This document shows positions 11,401 to 24,455 of a DNA stretch of 64,000 bases, in pieces. Made by a program: the position numbers and the translations under genes. Numbering within the stretch: position 1 is the stretch's first letter; every line of letters begins with the position of its first letter. The DNA comes from Pictodentalium vernedei (Eukaryota; Mollusca; Scaphopoda; Dentaliida; Dentaliidae): NCBI GenBank assembly GCA_031216915.1, contig CM062292.1, forward strand, positions 6,139,920 to 6,203,919, given 5' to 3'. The notes beneath the pieces are model-generated. The model saw nothing but the letters and a program-made list of their open reading frames with translations, was not told the DNA's origin and made no database searches.

Positions 11401-14400
11401 CTGAGAATGCCTTGGACACATAGAAACATCGGTGCCTATCACCTGTGACAGGATATATTGGACACTTGGAAAAATCAGTGCCAGTCAGCTGTGTCAGAAT
11501 GTCTTGGACACTTAAAAACATCAATGCCTATCAGCCGTCTGAGAATGCCTTGCCCACTTAGAAACGGGAATGCCTATCAACTATCTGAGAATGCCATGGC
11601 ATTTAGAGACATCGATGAGTATCTGAAAATGTCTTGCATACTTAGAAACATCAGTGCCTATCAGCTGTGCCACAATGTCTTGGACAGTTAGAAGCATCGA
11701 TGCCTATCAGCGGTGTGAGAATGCACTGGACACTTGAAAGCATGAATACCTATCAGCTGTGTCAGAATGTCTTGGACAGTAAGAAGCATCAATGCCTATC
11801 AGCGATGAAAGAATGCCTTGAACCCTTAGGAACATCAATGCCCATCAGCGACCTGAGAATGTCTTGCACACTTGGAAACATCAATGCCTATCAGCTGTGC
11901 CACAATGTCTTGGACAGTTAGAAGCATCAATGCCTATCTACCAGCGGTGTTAGAATGCCCTGGACACTTAGAAGCATGAATGGCTATCAGCTGAGCCAGA
12001 ATGTCTTGTACAGTAAGAAGCATCAATGACTATCAGCGGTGAAAGAATGCCTATCAGCGGTGAAACATCAATGCCATCAGCGGTCTGAGAATGCCTTGGA
12101 CACTTAGAAAGCTGTGCCACAATGTCTTGGACAGTTAGAAGCATCAATGCCTATCTACCAGCGGTGTTATAATGCCCTGGACACTTAGAAGCAGGAATGC
12201 CTATAAGCTGTGCCAGAATGTCTTGTACAGTAAGAAGCATCAATGCCTATCAGCGGTGAACGAACGCCTATCAGCGGTGAAACATCAATGCCCATCAGCG
12301 GTCTGAGAATGCCTTGGACACTTAGAAAGCTGTGCCACAATGTTTTGGACAGTAAGAAGCATCAATGCCTATCAGCGGGGTGAGAATGCCCTGGACACTT
12401 AGAAGCATGAATACCTATCAGCTGTGTCAGAATGTCTTGGCCAGTAAGAAGCATCAATGCCTCTCAGCGGTGTGAGAATGCCTTGAACACTTCGAAACAG
12501 TAATGCCTATCAGCGGTCTGAGAATGCCTTGGACACTTAGAAACACCAGTGCCTATTAGCTGTGCCACAATGTCTTGGACAGAAACATCAATGCCTATCA
12601 GCGGTGTGAGAATGCCTTGGGCACTTAGAAACATCATTGTCTATCAACAGTGTTCGAATACCTTGGACACTTAGAAACATCTCAGCGGTGTGAGAATGAC
12701 TATCAGCGTTCTGAGAATGCATTGGGCACTTAGAAACATCAATGTCTGTCAACTGTGTCAGAATGCATTGGACACTTAGAAACATCAATGTCTATCAACT
12801 ATGTGAGAATGCCTTGAACACTTCGAAACAGCAATGCCTATCAGCGGTCTGAGAATGCCTTGGACACTTAGAAACACCAATGTCTATCAACAGTGTCAGA
12901 ATGCATTGGCCACTTAGAAACATCAATGTCTATCAACTGTGTCAGAATGCATTGAACACTTAGAAACATCAATGTCTATCAACTGTGTGAGAATGCATTT
13001 GATACTCAGAAACATCAATGTCTATCAACTGTGTCAGAATGCATTGGACACTTAGAAACATCTGTGTCTATCAACTGTGTCAGAATGCCTTGGACACTTA
13101 GAAACATCAATGTCTATCAACTGTGTGAGAATGCATTGGACACTTAGAAACATCAATGTCTATCAACTGTGTGGGAATGCATTGGACACTTAGAAACATC
13201 AATGTCTATCAATAGTCTGAGAATATCTTGGACACTTAGAAACATCAATGCCTATCGGCGGTGTGAGAATGCCTTGGTCACTTAGAAACATCAATGCCTA
13301 TTAGCGGTGTGAGAATGCCTTGGACACTTGGAAACATCAATGCCTATCGGCGGTGTGAGAATGCCTTGGTCACTTAGAACCATCAATGCCTATTAGCGAT
13401 GTGAGAATGCCTTGGGCACTTAGAAACATCAATGCCTATCGACGGTGTGAGAATGCCTTGGTCACTTAGAAACATCAATGCCTATTAGCGGTGTGAGAAG
13501 TCCTTGGGTACCTAGGAACATCAATGCCTATCAGCGGTGTGAGAAGGCCTTGGATACCTAGAAACATCAATGCGTATCAGCGGTGTGAGAAGGCCTTGGA
13601 TACTTAGAAACATCAATGCCTATTAGCGGTGTGAGAAGGCCTTGGATACTTAGGAACATCAATGCCTATCAGCGGTGTGAGAAGACCTTGGATACTTAAA
13701 AACATCCATGCCTATTAGCGGTGTGAGAAGGCCTTGGATACTTAGAAACATCAATGCCCATCAGCGGTCTGAGAATGCCTTGGACACTTAGAAAGCTGTG
13801 CCACAATGTCTTGGACAGTAAGAAGCATCAATGCCTATCTACCAGCGGGGTGAGAATGCCCTGGACACTTAGAAGCATGAATACCTATCAGCTGTGTCAG
13901 AATGTCGTGGCCAGTAAGAAGCATCAATGCCTCTCAGCGGTGTGAGAATGCCTTGAACACTTCGAAACACCAATGCCTATCAGCTGTGCCACAATGTCTT
14001 GGACAGTTAGAAGCATCAATGCCTATCTACCAGCGGTGTTTGAATGCCCTGGACACGTAGAAGCATGAATGCCTATCAGCTGTGCCAGAATGTCTTGTAC
14101 AGTAAGAAGCATCAATGACTATCAGCGGTGAAAGAACGCCTATCAGCGGTCTGAGAATGCCTTGGACACTTAGAAACACCAGTGCCTATCAGCTGTGCCA
14201 CAATGTCTTGGACAGAAACATCAATGCCTATCAGCGGTGTGAGAATGCCTTGGACACTTAGAAACATCATTGTCTATCAACAGTGTTCGAATACCTTGGA
14301 CACTTAGAAACATCTCAGCGGTGTGAGAATGACTATCAGCGTTCTGAGAATGCATTGGGCACTTAGAAACATCAATGTCTGTCAACTGTGTCAGAATGCA

Positions 14401-16281
14401 TTGGACACTTAGAAACATCAATGTCTATCAACTATGTGAGAATGCCTTGAACACTTCGAAACAGCAATGCCTATCAGCGGTCTGAGAATGCCTTGGACAT
14501 TTAGAAACATCAATGTCTATCAACAGTGTCAGAATGCATTGGCCACTTAGAAACATCAATGTCTATCAACTGTGTCAGAATGCATTGGGCACTTAGAAAC
14601 ATCAATGTCTATCAACTGTGTGAGAATGCATTGGATACTCAGAAACATCAATGTCTATCAACTGTGTCAGAATGCATTGGACACTTAGAAACATCAATGT
14701 CTATCAACTGTGTCAGAATGCCTTGGACACTTAGAAACATCAATGTCTATCAACTGTGTGAGAATGCATTGGACACTTAGAAACATCAATGTCTATCAAC
14801 TGTGTGAGAATGCATTGGACACTTAGAAACATCAATGTCTATCAATAGTCTGAGAATATCTTGGACACTTAGAAACATCAATGCCTATCGGCGGTGTGAG
14901 AATGCCTTGGTCACTTAGAAACATCAATGCCTATTAGCGGTGTGAGAATGCCTTGGACACTTAGAAACATCAATGCCTATCAGCGGTGTGAGAATGCCTT
15001 GGATACTTAGAAACATCAATGCCTATTAGCGGTGTGAGAATGCCTTGGACACTTAGAAACATCAATGCCTATCGACGGTGTGAGAATGCCTTGGTCACTT
15101 AGAAACATCAATGCCTATTAGCGGTGTGAGAAGTCCTTGGGTACCTAGGAACATCAATGCCTATCAGCGGTGTGAGAAGGCCTTGGATACCTAGAAACAT
15201 CAATGCGTATCAGCGGTGTGAGAAGGCCTTGGATACTTAGAAACATCAATGCCTATTAGCGGTGTGAGAAGGCCTTGGATACTTAGGAACATCAATGCCT
15301 ATCAGCAGTGTGAGAAGGCCTTGGATACTTAGGAACATCAATGCCTATCAGCGGTGTGAGAAGACCTTGGATACTTAAAAACATCCATGCCTATTAGCGG
15401 TGTGAGAAGGCCTTGGATACTTAGAAACATCAATGCCTATCAGCGGTGTGAGAAGGCCTTGGATACTTAGAAACATCAATGGCTATTAGCGGTGTGAGAA
15501 GGCCTTGGATACTTAGAAACATCAATGCCTACCAGCGGTGTGAGAAGGCCTTGGATACTTAGGAACATCAATGCCTATCAGCGGCGTGAGAAGGCCTTGG
15601 ATACTTAGAAACACAATGCCTATTAGCGGTGTGAGAAAGCCTTGGATACTTAGAAACATCAACGCCTATCAGCGGGGTGAGAAGGCTTTGGATACTTAGA
15701 AACATCAATGCCTATCAGCGGTGTGAGAAGGCCTTGGATACTTAGAAACATTAATGCCTATCAGCGGTGTGAGAGGGCCTTGGATACTTAGAAACATCAA
15801 TGCCTATTAGCGGTGTGAGAAGGCCTTGGATACTTAGGAACATCAATGCCTATCAGCGGTGTGAGAAGGCCTTGGATGCTTAGAAACATCTATGCCTATC
15901 AGCGGTGTGAGAAGGCCTTGGATACTTAGGAACATCAATGCCTATTAACGTTGTGAGAAGGCCTTGAACACTTAGGAACATCAGTGCCTATCAGCGGTGT
16001 GAGAATACGTTGGACACTTAGAAGTGTCAATGGTCAATGGTAATCAGCTGTGTCAGAATGTTTAAGACACTTAGAAACATCAATGCCTATTAGCGGTGTG
16101 AAAATTATTTGGACACTTAGAAACATCAGCGCTTATCAGCTGTGTCAGAATGTCTTGGACACTTAGAAATATTAGCAATCCAAGGAATCTTGGATACTCA
16201 GAAACCGTAAAGCCTATTAGCGCTGTAAAAATGTCTTGGACATTTAAAAGCATCAATGCCTATGGGCGATCTGATAATTTA
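8430..16281. repeat. Large 46-bp minisatellite array
   Basis: About 170 head-to-tail units of 46 bp cover this block. A typical unit contains AATGCCTTGGACACTTAGAA, ACATCAATGCCTATCAGCGG and a variable TCTGAG or TGTGTCAG end. Divergence is graded: units from about 10200 to 11400 form a homogeneous subarray with AAGCATCAATACCTATCAGC. From about 13480 onward GAAGGCCTTGGATAC variants dominate. A block near 12588-13480 recurs at 14221-15110 with an offset of 1633 bp, so segments were duplicated secondarily. As 46 is not a multiple of three, translations through it are not a protein. Confidence 0.95.
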
Positions 16282-17227
16282 TCTCACAATCAGGGCGTTT
16301 TTGCACTGTTACGCAACTAAAGTTTAATGTATCTGGGCCCTTGTTCCGAATCCGTATCAAGGGCCCCTGATACAAGCGCGTGATTCTGCTGTTGCCAAAA
16401 CAACGGCATGAATATCATTTTTCGATCGCTTCGCGTTTTTTCCCTTCAGAGAAAACAATATTAGACGAGGCGAAGCCGAACCTAATATTGTTTTCTCTGA
16501 GCCGTATATGACACTGTATCTGCCAACTAAACGCCCTGTAACGTATTTATTATGCACGGCATGCTAAAATGTCACTGGGGAAGTTAACTCAACGAATAGT
16601 TAAATTATGCGCACTTTTCGGTATCTTGGTCTGGTTTATTTATTATTGGGATTTTCCTGAACGCTCGAGTCGAGGCTTCTCTCTTGAAGTTGAAGGATTA
16701 GCTTTCGCTATGAAATGTGGAAAACTCCACCTCAATAAACGAAGAACGGCATATTTTAAAATATAATAAACCTTTACACCAAGAGGGATATTTAATTCAC
16801 CAGTAATTATTGCAAAAGTAACAACCAAATTCACGTCGACGAAACACACAGTTGCTCCACTTCGCAAGACAGTATTCAGCAAAGTGAATCTCAGTGACGT
16901 AATTTTCTCTGAAGTGTAACGTCATCACTGACCTCAATATGGAGATCAATGAACGCTATTCTATTTTTCAATTTGCGTTTTTCCATCGATAAGGCAAATG
17001 AAAAAGTTCCTTTTAAAATAGTATTATAACACATTTTGTGGTCAATATTGTGAGATAAATTTATCATCACCACAGTGTGTGTCTCCGGAAATTCAGACCA
17101 AGTCTCGTTGTAGGCACAAAATCGCATTTCGACTCGCCCTAACGGGCTCGTCGAAATACTATTCTGTGCCTACAACTCGACTTGATCTGAATTTCCGGAG
17201 ACACACACTGTGGTGATAATTTGTATG
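16282..17227. mobile_element. 0.95-kb insertion inside the 46-bp array, with foldback 3' end
   Basis: The array unit is interrupted after GGGCGATCTGATAATTTA and resumes with TTGGACATCCAGAAAC. An uninterrupted sibling unit at 17315-17340 shows that this is an insertion at a TA or A/T site. The inserted DNA has a hairpin at 16447-16502 (AAACAATATTAG arms). A large inverted repeat at 17055-17227 carries CACAGTGTGTGTCTCCGG arms. The window start is another copy of its right end. A TC start and a hairpin near the 3' end recall Helitrons, but the expected CTRR terminus is missing. The class is unresolved. Confidence 0.7.
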
Positions 17228-17400
17228 TATTGGACATCCAGAAACAGTAATGCCTATTAGCAATATCTAAGAATGTCTTGGACACTTAGAAACATCAATG
17301 TCTATGGGCGATCTGAGAATTTATTGGACATCCAGAAACATTAAAATCTATTAGCAATCTAAGAATGTATTTGACACTTGGAAACATCAATGCCGCACTG
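17228..17400. repeat. End of the 46-bp minisatellite array
   Basis: Three to four diverged units continue after the insertion, with CTTGGACACTTAGAAACATC and related blocks. The array ends near 17400 before unrelated sequence. Confidence 0.8.
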
Positions 17401-17563
17401 ACGGGCTCGCGAGGCTGTGAAACGGCGGTAAAAGAGATGGATGAAAATAAAGTGGATGTGTTCTGCATGCTATACAATATATCTGCAATGTTTTTCTCGC
17501 TTCTCTTTTGCTAAGACCTGTGTGACATGCGCTTGATTCAGATCTCGTTTTTTTTTCGTTTAA

Positions 17564-18450
17564 CTACTTGAGATGACAGTAAGTGTCGTGAGTGGAACGC
17601 GATGAAAGTATTCATTCTGTCCACAACATTTAACTATATGAGATCTCAGTAAGTGGCGCGATTGGAACACGGTGGGTGTATTCATTCTATCCACAACATT
17701 TAACTACATGAGATCTCAGTAAGTGGCGCGGGGGAAAGCGAGTATTCATTCTATCCACAACATTTAAGTACATGAGACCACAGTTTGTGTAGTGAGAGGA
17801 ACGCGATGAAAATATTCATTTTATGCACGGTAAATTTACTACATTATATCACAATAAGTGGCGTGAGTGGAACGTGATGGAAGTATTCATTCCATCCACA
17901 TCATTTAACTACATTAGATCACCGTTCAGTACGCGGAGAGTGGATTGTAACTAAATCACCTGGGGATTGAAGCTGACACCCAAAGTATTTTTTTCAAATT
18001 CTGTACATGTGGGCAAAAACAGAAGCAATGTTGGCTGGAAAATTGCTTGTGTTTCTTATGCTTTGCAACAAATTTGCAATTATTACTCGAGTGAAATCTC
18101 CACTCTGTGGGTGATTTAGTGATAATACACTCTCCACGTACTGTAAGTGGCGTGGGTCTAAAGCGATGAGTGTATTCATTCTATCCACAACATTTAATTA
18201 CATGAGATTACAGTAAGTGTCGTGAGTAGAACACGATGAGTGTATTCAATCTGTCCACCACATTTAACTGCATGAGATTACAGTAAGTGGCTTGAGTGGA
18301 ACGCGATGAGTGTATTCATTCTGTCCACCACATTTAATTACATGAAATTACAGTAAGTGTCGTGAGTAGAACGCGATGGGTGTATTCATTCTGACCACCA
18401 TATTTAACTGCATGAGATTACAGTAAGTGTCTTGAGCATTCTATCCACAA
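17564..18450. repeat. 70-bp minisatellite array
   Basis: About a dozen units of roughly 70 bp contain TTTAACTACATGAGAT, CAGTAAGTGGCG, GGAACGCGATG and GTATTCATTCTATCCACAAC. The array is interrupted by a foldback at 17934-18144. One isolated unit lies downstream of a host exon at 19138-19195, next to a run of G. Confidence 0.88.
17934..18144. mobile_element. Small foldback MITE inside the 70-bp array
   Basis: Imperfect inverted ends, CAGTACGCGGAGAGTG on the left and CACTCTCCACGTACTG on the right, bound about 210 bp that interrupt one minisatellite unit. The array resumes with TAAGTGGCGTGGG. The target duplication is not clear. Confidence 0.7.
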
Positions 18451-18469
18451 CATTTGGTCCATCCCCTCT

Positions 18470-18711
18470 TTAACACTTTACCTAACTCGAATAGCAGACT
18501 CTTTCAACAAATTTCTCGAATAACTAAAATTTTTCATTTTTGTCTATAAAGCATAGCTTTTGACCTCTCAATGGAACGAGCTCAGCGGTTTCATTCCAGT
18601 GTGGGGCATATAAGCTTGTTTTGGGGACTAAAATGAGAAAATTATAAAATTTAAATAGTGATTTTTCTGAATACCGCTCTTTGTTGTTTTTGTCGTTACG
18701 TTAGGCAAAGG
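18470..18711. mobile_element. Family A MITE, diverged copy
   Basis: It runs from TTAACACTTTACCTAACTCG to GTCGTTACGTTAGGCAAAG. The central AACGAGCTCAGCGGTTTCATT block is a decayed form of the family hairpin. It lies 196 bp before the next host exon. Confidence 0.65.
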
Positions 18712-18906
18712 AAGATACTGTACCCGCCACTGGGTGCGTATTAGGTGGCTAGGAGGTAATAAAGTGGATTCGTGTCCGCTTACTCTCGCCACCATATTTT
18801 TCGCGCTTCAGTTGTTTAGGCGATAATCTCGAGAAACATTTAGACTGTAGTAATAAGTTTTTGTGATGGATACGCTTTATTTAGGTCAGGCACTATTTGC
18901 TTTCAG

Positions 18907-18953
18907 GCGCTGCAGGGTACGGATCATACGCTGGAACGAAGCATGCTCTACAT
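18907..18953 (+). CDS. DHRS7: DHRS7-like short-chain dehydrogenase/reductase, 47-nt exon with the catalytic Tyr-Lys motif
   Basis: This small exon lies between TTGCTTTCAG (acceptor at 18906) and GTAAGC (donor at 18954). Two bases complete the glycine codon started at 6860. Fifteen codons follow, reading AAGYGSYAGTKHALH. YAGTK is the YxxxK pair that forms the SDR active site together with the upstream serine. The following helix start, HAL, matches DHRS7 relatives. Phase is 0 at its end, as the exon at 52693 requires. It is too short to be found by length but is required to join the gene. Confidence 0.92.
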
Positions 18954-19346
18954 GTAAGCGAACTTTTTCTATAATGTATTAAGAGTATATATTTTTTGCG
19001 TGAGTAAATGTGACGTTCCAAAACGTAAATCATTTGGAAGATCGTTCGCACCAAAAACAATATTCCCGGAAGTTACAATAGAGGAGATCGGTATTCCCCA
19101 TATTGGTCACGTGTATGGTGAGGGGGGGGGGGGGGGGGTGAACGCGATGGGTTTATTCATTCTGTCCACCACATTTAACTGTATGAGATTACAATTGAAA
19201 ACCAATGAGGGGTGGCAATACGCCACCTTAGTTTCCAAAAGAAATAACCAATGGAACATTTAAGGGGCACAAACATGGCCAGAAAATGGCGAACGTGAAC
19301 TTGACTCAATGCCAAATAAATAGATTGGTGTTAAAATTGACTTTTA
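18954..19346. other. Start of the 33.7-kb intron
   Basis: It contains a run of about 18 G at 19122-19139, directly followed by one isolated copy of the 70-bp minisatellite unit (19138-19195). Nothing coding is supported. Confidence 0.5.
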
Positions 19347-19550
19347 TTAACCCTTTACCCAACGTAACGGCCAAAACCGGCCAGCGTTATTCTCAAAAAT
19401 CGCCTATTAATTTTCAATATATTTTCATTTTTTTGTCTCGTTCCAATGAGGGGTCACAACCTATGTTTTGAGACAAAAAATGAAAAAAATAGTTATTCAG
19501 GAATTTTTTTTGCAAGTGTCGTCTGCTTTTCGTGTTAGGTAAAGTGTTAA
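19347..19550. mobile_element. Family A MITE, second subfamily, deleted centre
   Basis: TTAA flanks CCCTTTACCCAACGTAACGG on the left and TTAGGTAAAGTG on the right. It shares the GGCCAAAACCGGCCAGCG block with the copies at 24456 and 42600, which defines a second subfamily. One arm of the central hairpin is lost; only GTTCCAATGAGGGGTCA remains. Confidence 0.8.
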
Positions 19551-20812
19551 TAAGTGCCATTTACAATATTGTTAATAATACAGAAAATCCGAGTTGAAAA
19601 CAAATAAGCTATGAGCCACTATATGGTCACTCCCCCCCCCCCCCCCGACCCCAAATTAGGGAATTTTCCAGCCTATGTTTTTCTGAAAGTCCAATAAACA
19701 AGAAACATTTCAAGACATTAAAGCTCGTGTACTAGATTTAGCGAAATCACATACAAGGTTTCATAAACTGGCCTAAAATTTGAAAGACGTTACCACACAT
19801 AACTCACCATACTATTTTGGCTATGAATCAACAAAAAGTCACGCCAACCCTGAAACTCATTCCGCTTAGCTCGCATCCCACCCCACTCAACCCTACTTCT
19901 CCACCACACACCACACCACACCCCACACCATCAACATTAAATTTTTAAAAATTATGTTTTTTGAAAGTCCAACATTCAAATGTTTTAACTAATTGAGGGT
20001 CAAATATGTTTTTGTGGTCTGTATTTGTAATACGAAATTTATCCTATTATAAATTACTGGAGAGTACCCAAAGGCACACTTCAATAAAATGTAATAGAAC
20101 AACTTTATACAAACAAAATATATTTCAATTTGACTGAATACAAAACATGAGCACGGGAAATATTAGCTCTTGCTCTGGTACCCTCATTTTCTGAATGCTC
20201 TGATAGTGGCTTCCTGCATTCAACCAGTTAAAGCATGTTTTCCAGCTGGTGACAGCAGATTTTATAATTTACAAGCATTTCTTTGGCCCATTTATAAAAC
20301 ATATTAAAAAAATGTGCACAAGGTTTTATAAGCAAGCTGATGATTTGAATAAGTTAAAGTGACCATATCATCAGGGCTATGAGCCACTATATTTTTAGAG
20401 CTCAATTCCCACCTTCTCAAACATCAACCACTGTAAAACACCCCAAAAACACACACACCCACCCAAACACAACCTACCCCAAACCACAGAGCATCCCATT
20501 TTTGTTGTATGGGCTACATGTATTGTGCGCACATTGTACATTAGCACATAAGCACATATTGGCACATCCAGCATGTGATGTGTATTCACACTGTGAGTCT
20601 GTAACACCTTGTGCACTAGCACACAAGCACATTCAATCAACCACCAGACCCACGTTCCGTGGAAACCCTTTCTAGTATCCGACTATACCTCTAGAATCCC
20701 GTTGTCACCGTATGTGCAAAAATGCGGGATGTTTTGTGCGCACATTGTGCATAAGCACACAAGTACAAATCGGCACATCCAGTGTATGTCAGTCTGCTGC
20801 ATGTAATGCGTA

Positions 20813-21107
20813 CAGTTAAAACTAGAAGTCCTGCCACGAATAGTGCGCTTATCTAGGCTTAATTGCGCGTTGGAATTGCCACCCAAAGCACGGCAGGTTC
20901 TCTTGGTTACTCAAAGCAAACACATGCAATGTTCTGCCAATGGACCTCCGGGCGGGTTACCCGGAGGTCCATTGGCTGAAACATTGCTTGTGCACAGGCC
21001 ATATGTACAGAATTTGATAGCATTACTTGGGCCATAACGCGTACATTAACGCGTATATCAACGTGCTATTTGTGTGCATTTCATGACAGGACTTCTAGTT
21101 TTAACTG
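20813..21107. mobile_element. TA-flanked MITE, family D, copy 2
   Basis: It has the same CAGTTAAAACTAGAAGTCCT ends as 5468-5769, with TA outside both. The internal sequence runs in the opposite direction to copy 1. It is inserted inside one of the CACATTGTG repeats, which dates it after those repeats. Confidence 0.87.
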
Positions 21108-23035
21108 TACACATTGTGACACATTGTGTATTAACACATAGGCACATCTGGGCATGATCAACACACAGTTTCTTATATGTAAGGTACCCTAGCTTGCACG
21201 AGTTCTAGGCACTGTAGAGACTGAGAAGGCTTTGATGAATGGAGCAATCTGATTGCGTTTGTTAAAGACCTGACCTTGGGCTGAGTGGAGACAGGGCCAG
21301 GCATAGCTAGGAAGTATGGAATTGTTCTACATGTCAATAGCAGTGGTATAAAGCTATGAGGGAGGTAGAAGACTATAGTATTGGGTGACTATAGCAGAGG
21401 CAAATCATTGAACAGATAGCTGAAGACAAGATGGAATCCAGTGGTAAGACTACCTGGAGCTGTATAGGGGACATAGAACATTCTAGCACTCAGGGGACGG
21501 CATTAGTATACTAGCACCACGAGTTGGTTGGTAATGGTTGAGACACTGTAACCCAAGACGGAATAATGGTATTCAATAGTAATGATACACGGCAACAATG
21601 GTACGAGACTGCAAGGCAGGTTGAAGACCATACTAAAGGTGAATATATTGGAATCACATGGCAGACGGTTGTGACTATGGACAAATGGTGACCTTGGAGC
21701 AGTGAAGGTGATGGATGATCTAGAAGCTAGAATCTGTATATGAGTTAGGAGCTATTTTGGAGCTAGGCGCTGTGTAGGAGACATGTTATAGGTATCTTCA
21801 AATACCGAGATGAGTCGTAGAGCAGTATATGGAGTCATTTACTCGATAGCTCATTTGCCCGATGAGATTCAAATCGTTTGTGCAATGACATTTTCAGTAA
21901 CCGCTTGATAGCTTATTAATGGAACTTGGAGCAGGTATGAAAAAGATGTGCGAGTGAGCAGAGGGTGTTCGATTGCTTCTCGTACTGGAAGATAACTTTG
22001 ATAGTGTTATGAACTGAGTCTCTTAGCGGCAGTAGTGTACTAAGAGCCATACGATAGTTATGGTGAGATACTCCAGTTAATGGACAGAATAGTGGTTGCC
22101 AATCATAATGATACACGGTAACAATGGTACGAGGCTGCATGGCCGGCAGAACACCATACTAAAGGTGAATACAATGAATACTGAACACAGGACTGAGGGT
22201 GGTGACTATGGACAAGTCGGCAGCAGTAGTCGTGAAGATACGATGGGTTTGGGGGTGGATTAGAAGCCAGGAGCTAAACTGTTAGGAGCCATAACTGTCT
22301 TTAGATAAATATCCAGCAGAAGGTATTCTTCAAAAGGTATCCTCAATAGGTATCCTCAAAAGGTATCCTCAAATAGTTTATCACCATGCCATAAGTATCC
22401 TCACATACCTGTATGTGCCTGTGTACTGCATGTGATGTGGGCACATTGTGCACAAGGACACCAGCACATATCAGCACATGCAGCATGTCCCTATGTGCTA
22501 CATGTGTTTATTTATAGTTGCTTAACGCCACATCAGCAGCTACGGCTATATCGCGGCGAATGTGCTACATGTAATGTGCGCTCATTGTGCACTAGCACAC
22601 AAACACATCACAAACACATCTAGGAAAGTCAGAATAATTTATTGAGAGACTGGGGAAGCCATAACATAGACAGGATAAACCAAGGAATGCAGAGCATAAT
22701 AAGCTATGGAATAGACTAGGATAGGCAGAAGCAGGGGATTTCTAAGGAATCTGAACTAGTAAAACAGTTGTCGGGTTGTTTGTCGTAATTCTGGGTAATT
22801 AAATTAGAAGCTATAACACTATGTGCTCTTATTACAATAATGATTTTCAAGGAATCCGAACTAGTGCAACTCGTCGGGTTGTTTGTGGTTATTCTAACCG
22901 AGAATTCTGGTTAATTAGATTGAATCTTATACCAAGGAATCTGGTTTTGAACAAAAGAGGATTCTGGGGGAATCATTATCAAATAAAGTGATTTTGGGTT
23001 GATATTGGTGAATTGGAGTGATAGTCAGGTCTATT
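21108..23035. other. Interior of the poly-C-bounded region, non-coding
   Basis: Besides the CACATTGTG-type repeats, this stretch has short direct repeats (AAGGTATCCTCAAA several times at 22318-22375). It also has a block, GGACATAGAACATTCTAGCA, at about 21467 that matches the hairpin at 62863-62942. No gene was recognised. Confidence 0.5.
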
Positions 23036-23428
23036 TGGGTAATTAGCTTTACTCCTATTCGATTGAACACAACCACTGTACACACACCTTTGCTATTTGA
23101 GGATTTTGGTCATATAGCAACCATGTGCAACAATAGAAACTAAGATGGTTGCCTCCAATATACAAAATGGACGAAGGAAACATTATCACCCTAACAACAC
23201 GCGCTGCACATGTGCACTAGGACCATATATATCACTATGGTATTTATGTCACAAAGTGGCCGCTCATGGGTCTTCCGTGACAACGCCAACGTTGCGCCAC
23301 TGAGTCACTTGACTAGGACGTCACATGAGATCCACCAAATGAGTTCCAAAAGATGGGGTTGAAATGAAATATTAATAGGTATGCACACTTTGTATGGAAA
23401 AAATAGATCATGTACCCGGACCCCCCCC

Positions 23429-23459
<31 letters not shown>

Positions 23460-24455
23460 CTCCTGGATCTCTTCTTATGGATCTCATGTAACGTCATATG
23501 ACATGACCCAGTGGCAATATGTTGTGTTGTCATGGGAAAAACACCCCTCATTCATACAGAAACCAAGGTCAATTTTATACTGTAACAGGTACATTTGTTT
23601 ACCGGGAGTCGTGGTAGTTACATGCACATCACTCAGTAATGCCCCAATCCATAATGACAAACATTATAGCATTTTGAATAGGCTTTCAGAAAATCATAAC
23701 CTTTAAAATTCCCTAATAGGGGCGACGGAGTGGGGGGGGGGGGGGGGGGGGTGGGGGGGGGCAGGGGACTATGAGCAGCTCAAGCACTAAAAACTTCAGA
23801 TTAAGAACATATTGAAATGCGTACTGTCTGAATCTTCGTCAAAGTTGCTTTGCCACTTTGAACGTTCAACATTCGAAATGCATTGATACAAATAAGGTAT
23901 TGTCTAGCGCACGTGCGCGCGAATTCCTGACACATTTTATGCGGTATTCAATTCTCGGAAAGATTCAATTGACTTGGGAAACAAAAGTACTTCTCGTCTT
24001 CATTTTTACTATTAGATTTCTTGTACATAAACTGTTTCTGTATTGTGCAAGCATAATAAACTGGCATAAACATTTTTGAATTTATGGCGCATTTTAGTAT
24101 TTTGCAACCATATCTGCAATATATTCCATCCAGAAATCACATCAACATTTTTAGAAGAAAATGCGGTGTCACTTGGGTTAGTTCCTATTACCAAGTCACG
24201 GTACTCTCGTAGAAATGCAGTATTCAGACGTACAGATAAAAAGCATTTTATTTGGTGCAATAAGTCGGCCCGTGAGCCGAAATCGCAAATTGGCGAGTTT
24301 TGTGACGTACCCTCCGTTATCTCGGTTAACGGTGTATATTTTACAGTTTTATTTTCAATATTGAACATACGATTTCAATTTCCAACCAATATTCACCTTT
24401 ATATCTCTAAATAACGTTTACGGGGAATCAGGAATGAGATTTGGAACTCAACCGT

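Larger units (their letters stand above)
19610..23775. mobile_element. Candidate 4.2-kb element with poly-C-bearing inverted ends
   Basis: The left end has GCTATGAGCCACTATATGG, CACT, about 15 C, GACCCC, ATTAGGGAATTTT and TTTTCTGAAAG in that order. The right end carries the same blocks inverted at about 23675-23775. The interior has no recognisable transposase. It holds CACATTGTGCACAAGCACAC-type imperfect repeats (20510-20650, 20735-20815, 21108-21170, 22430-22620). A duplicated block around ATGATACACGGTAACAATGG lies at 21580 and 22110. It may be a composite or non-autonomous element. The ends overlap another inverted pair (23036-26645), so the true structure is uncertain. Confidence 0.45.

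Noticed and set aside
8886..14780. Repetitive protein-like frames in the 46-bp array (for example at 11458-11921 and 14526-14780)
   Set aside because: The unit length is not a multiple of three, so frames only survive a few units; they carry no start context or splice support.
16282..17227. Calling the insertion a Helitron
   Set aside because: The 5' TC and 3' hairpin fit, but the expected CTRR end is absent and a TA duplication reading is equally possible.
8430..17400. CRISPR-like appearance (regular repeats)
   Set aside because: Head-to-tail units have no unique spacers, and the context is an animal intron.
24012..24414. Overlapping 112- and 118-codon frames on opposite strands
   Set aside because: No recognised domain, no splice sites supporting an exon, and location within a candidate repeat element.
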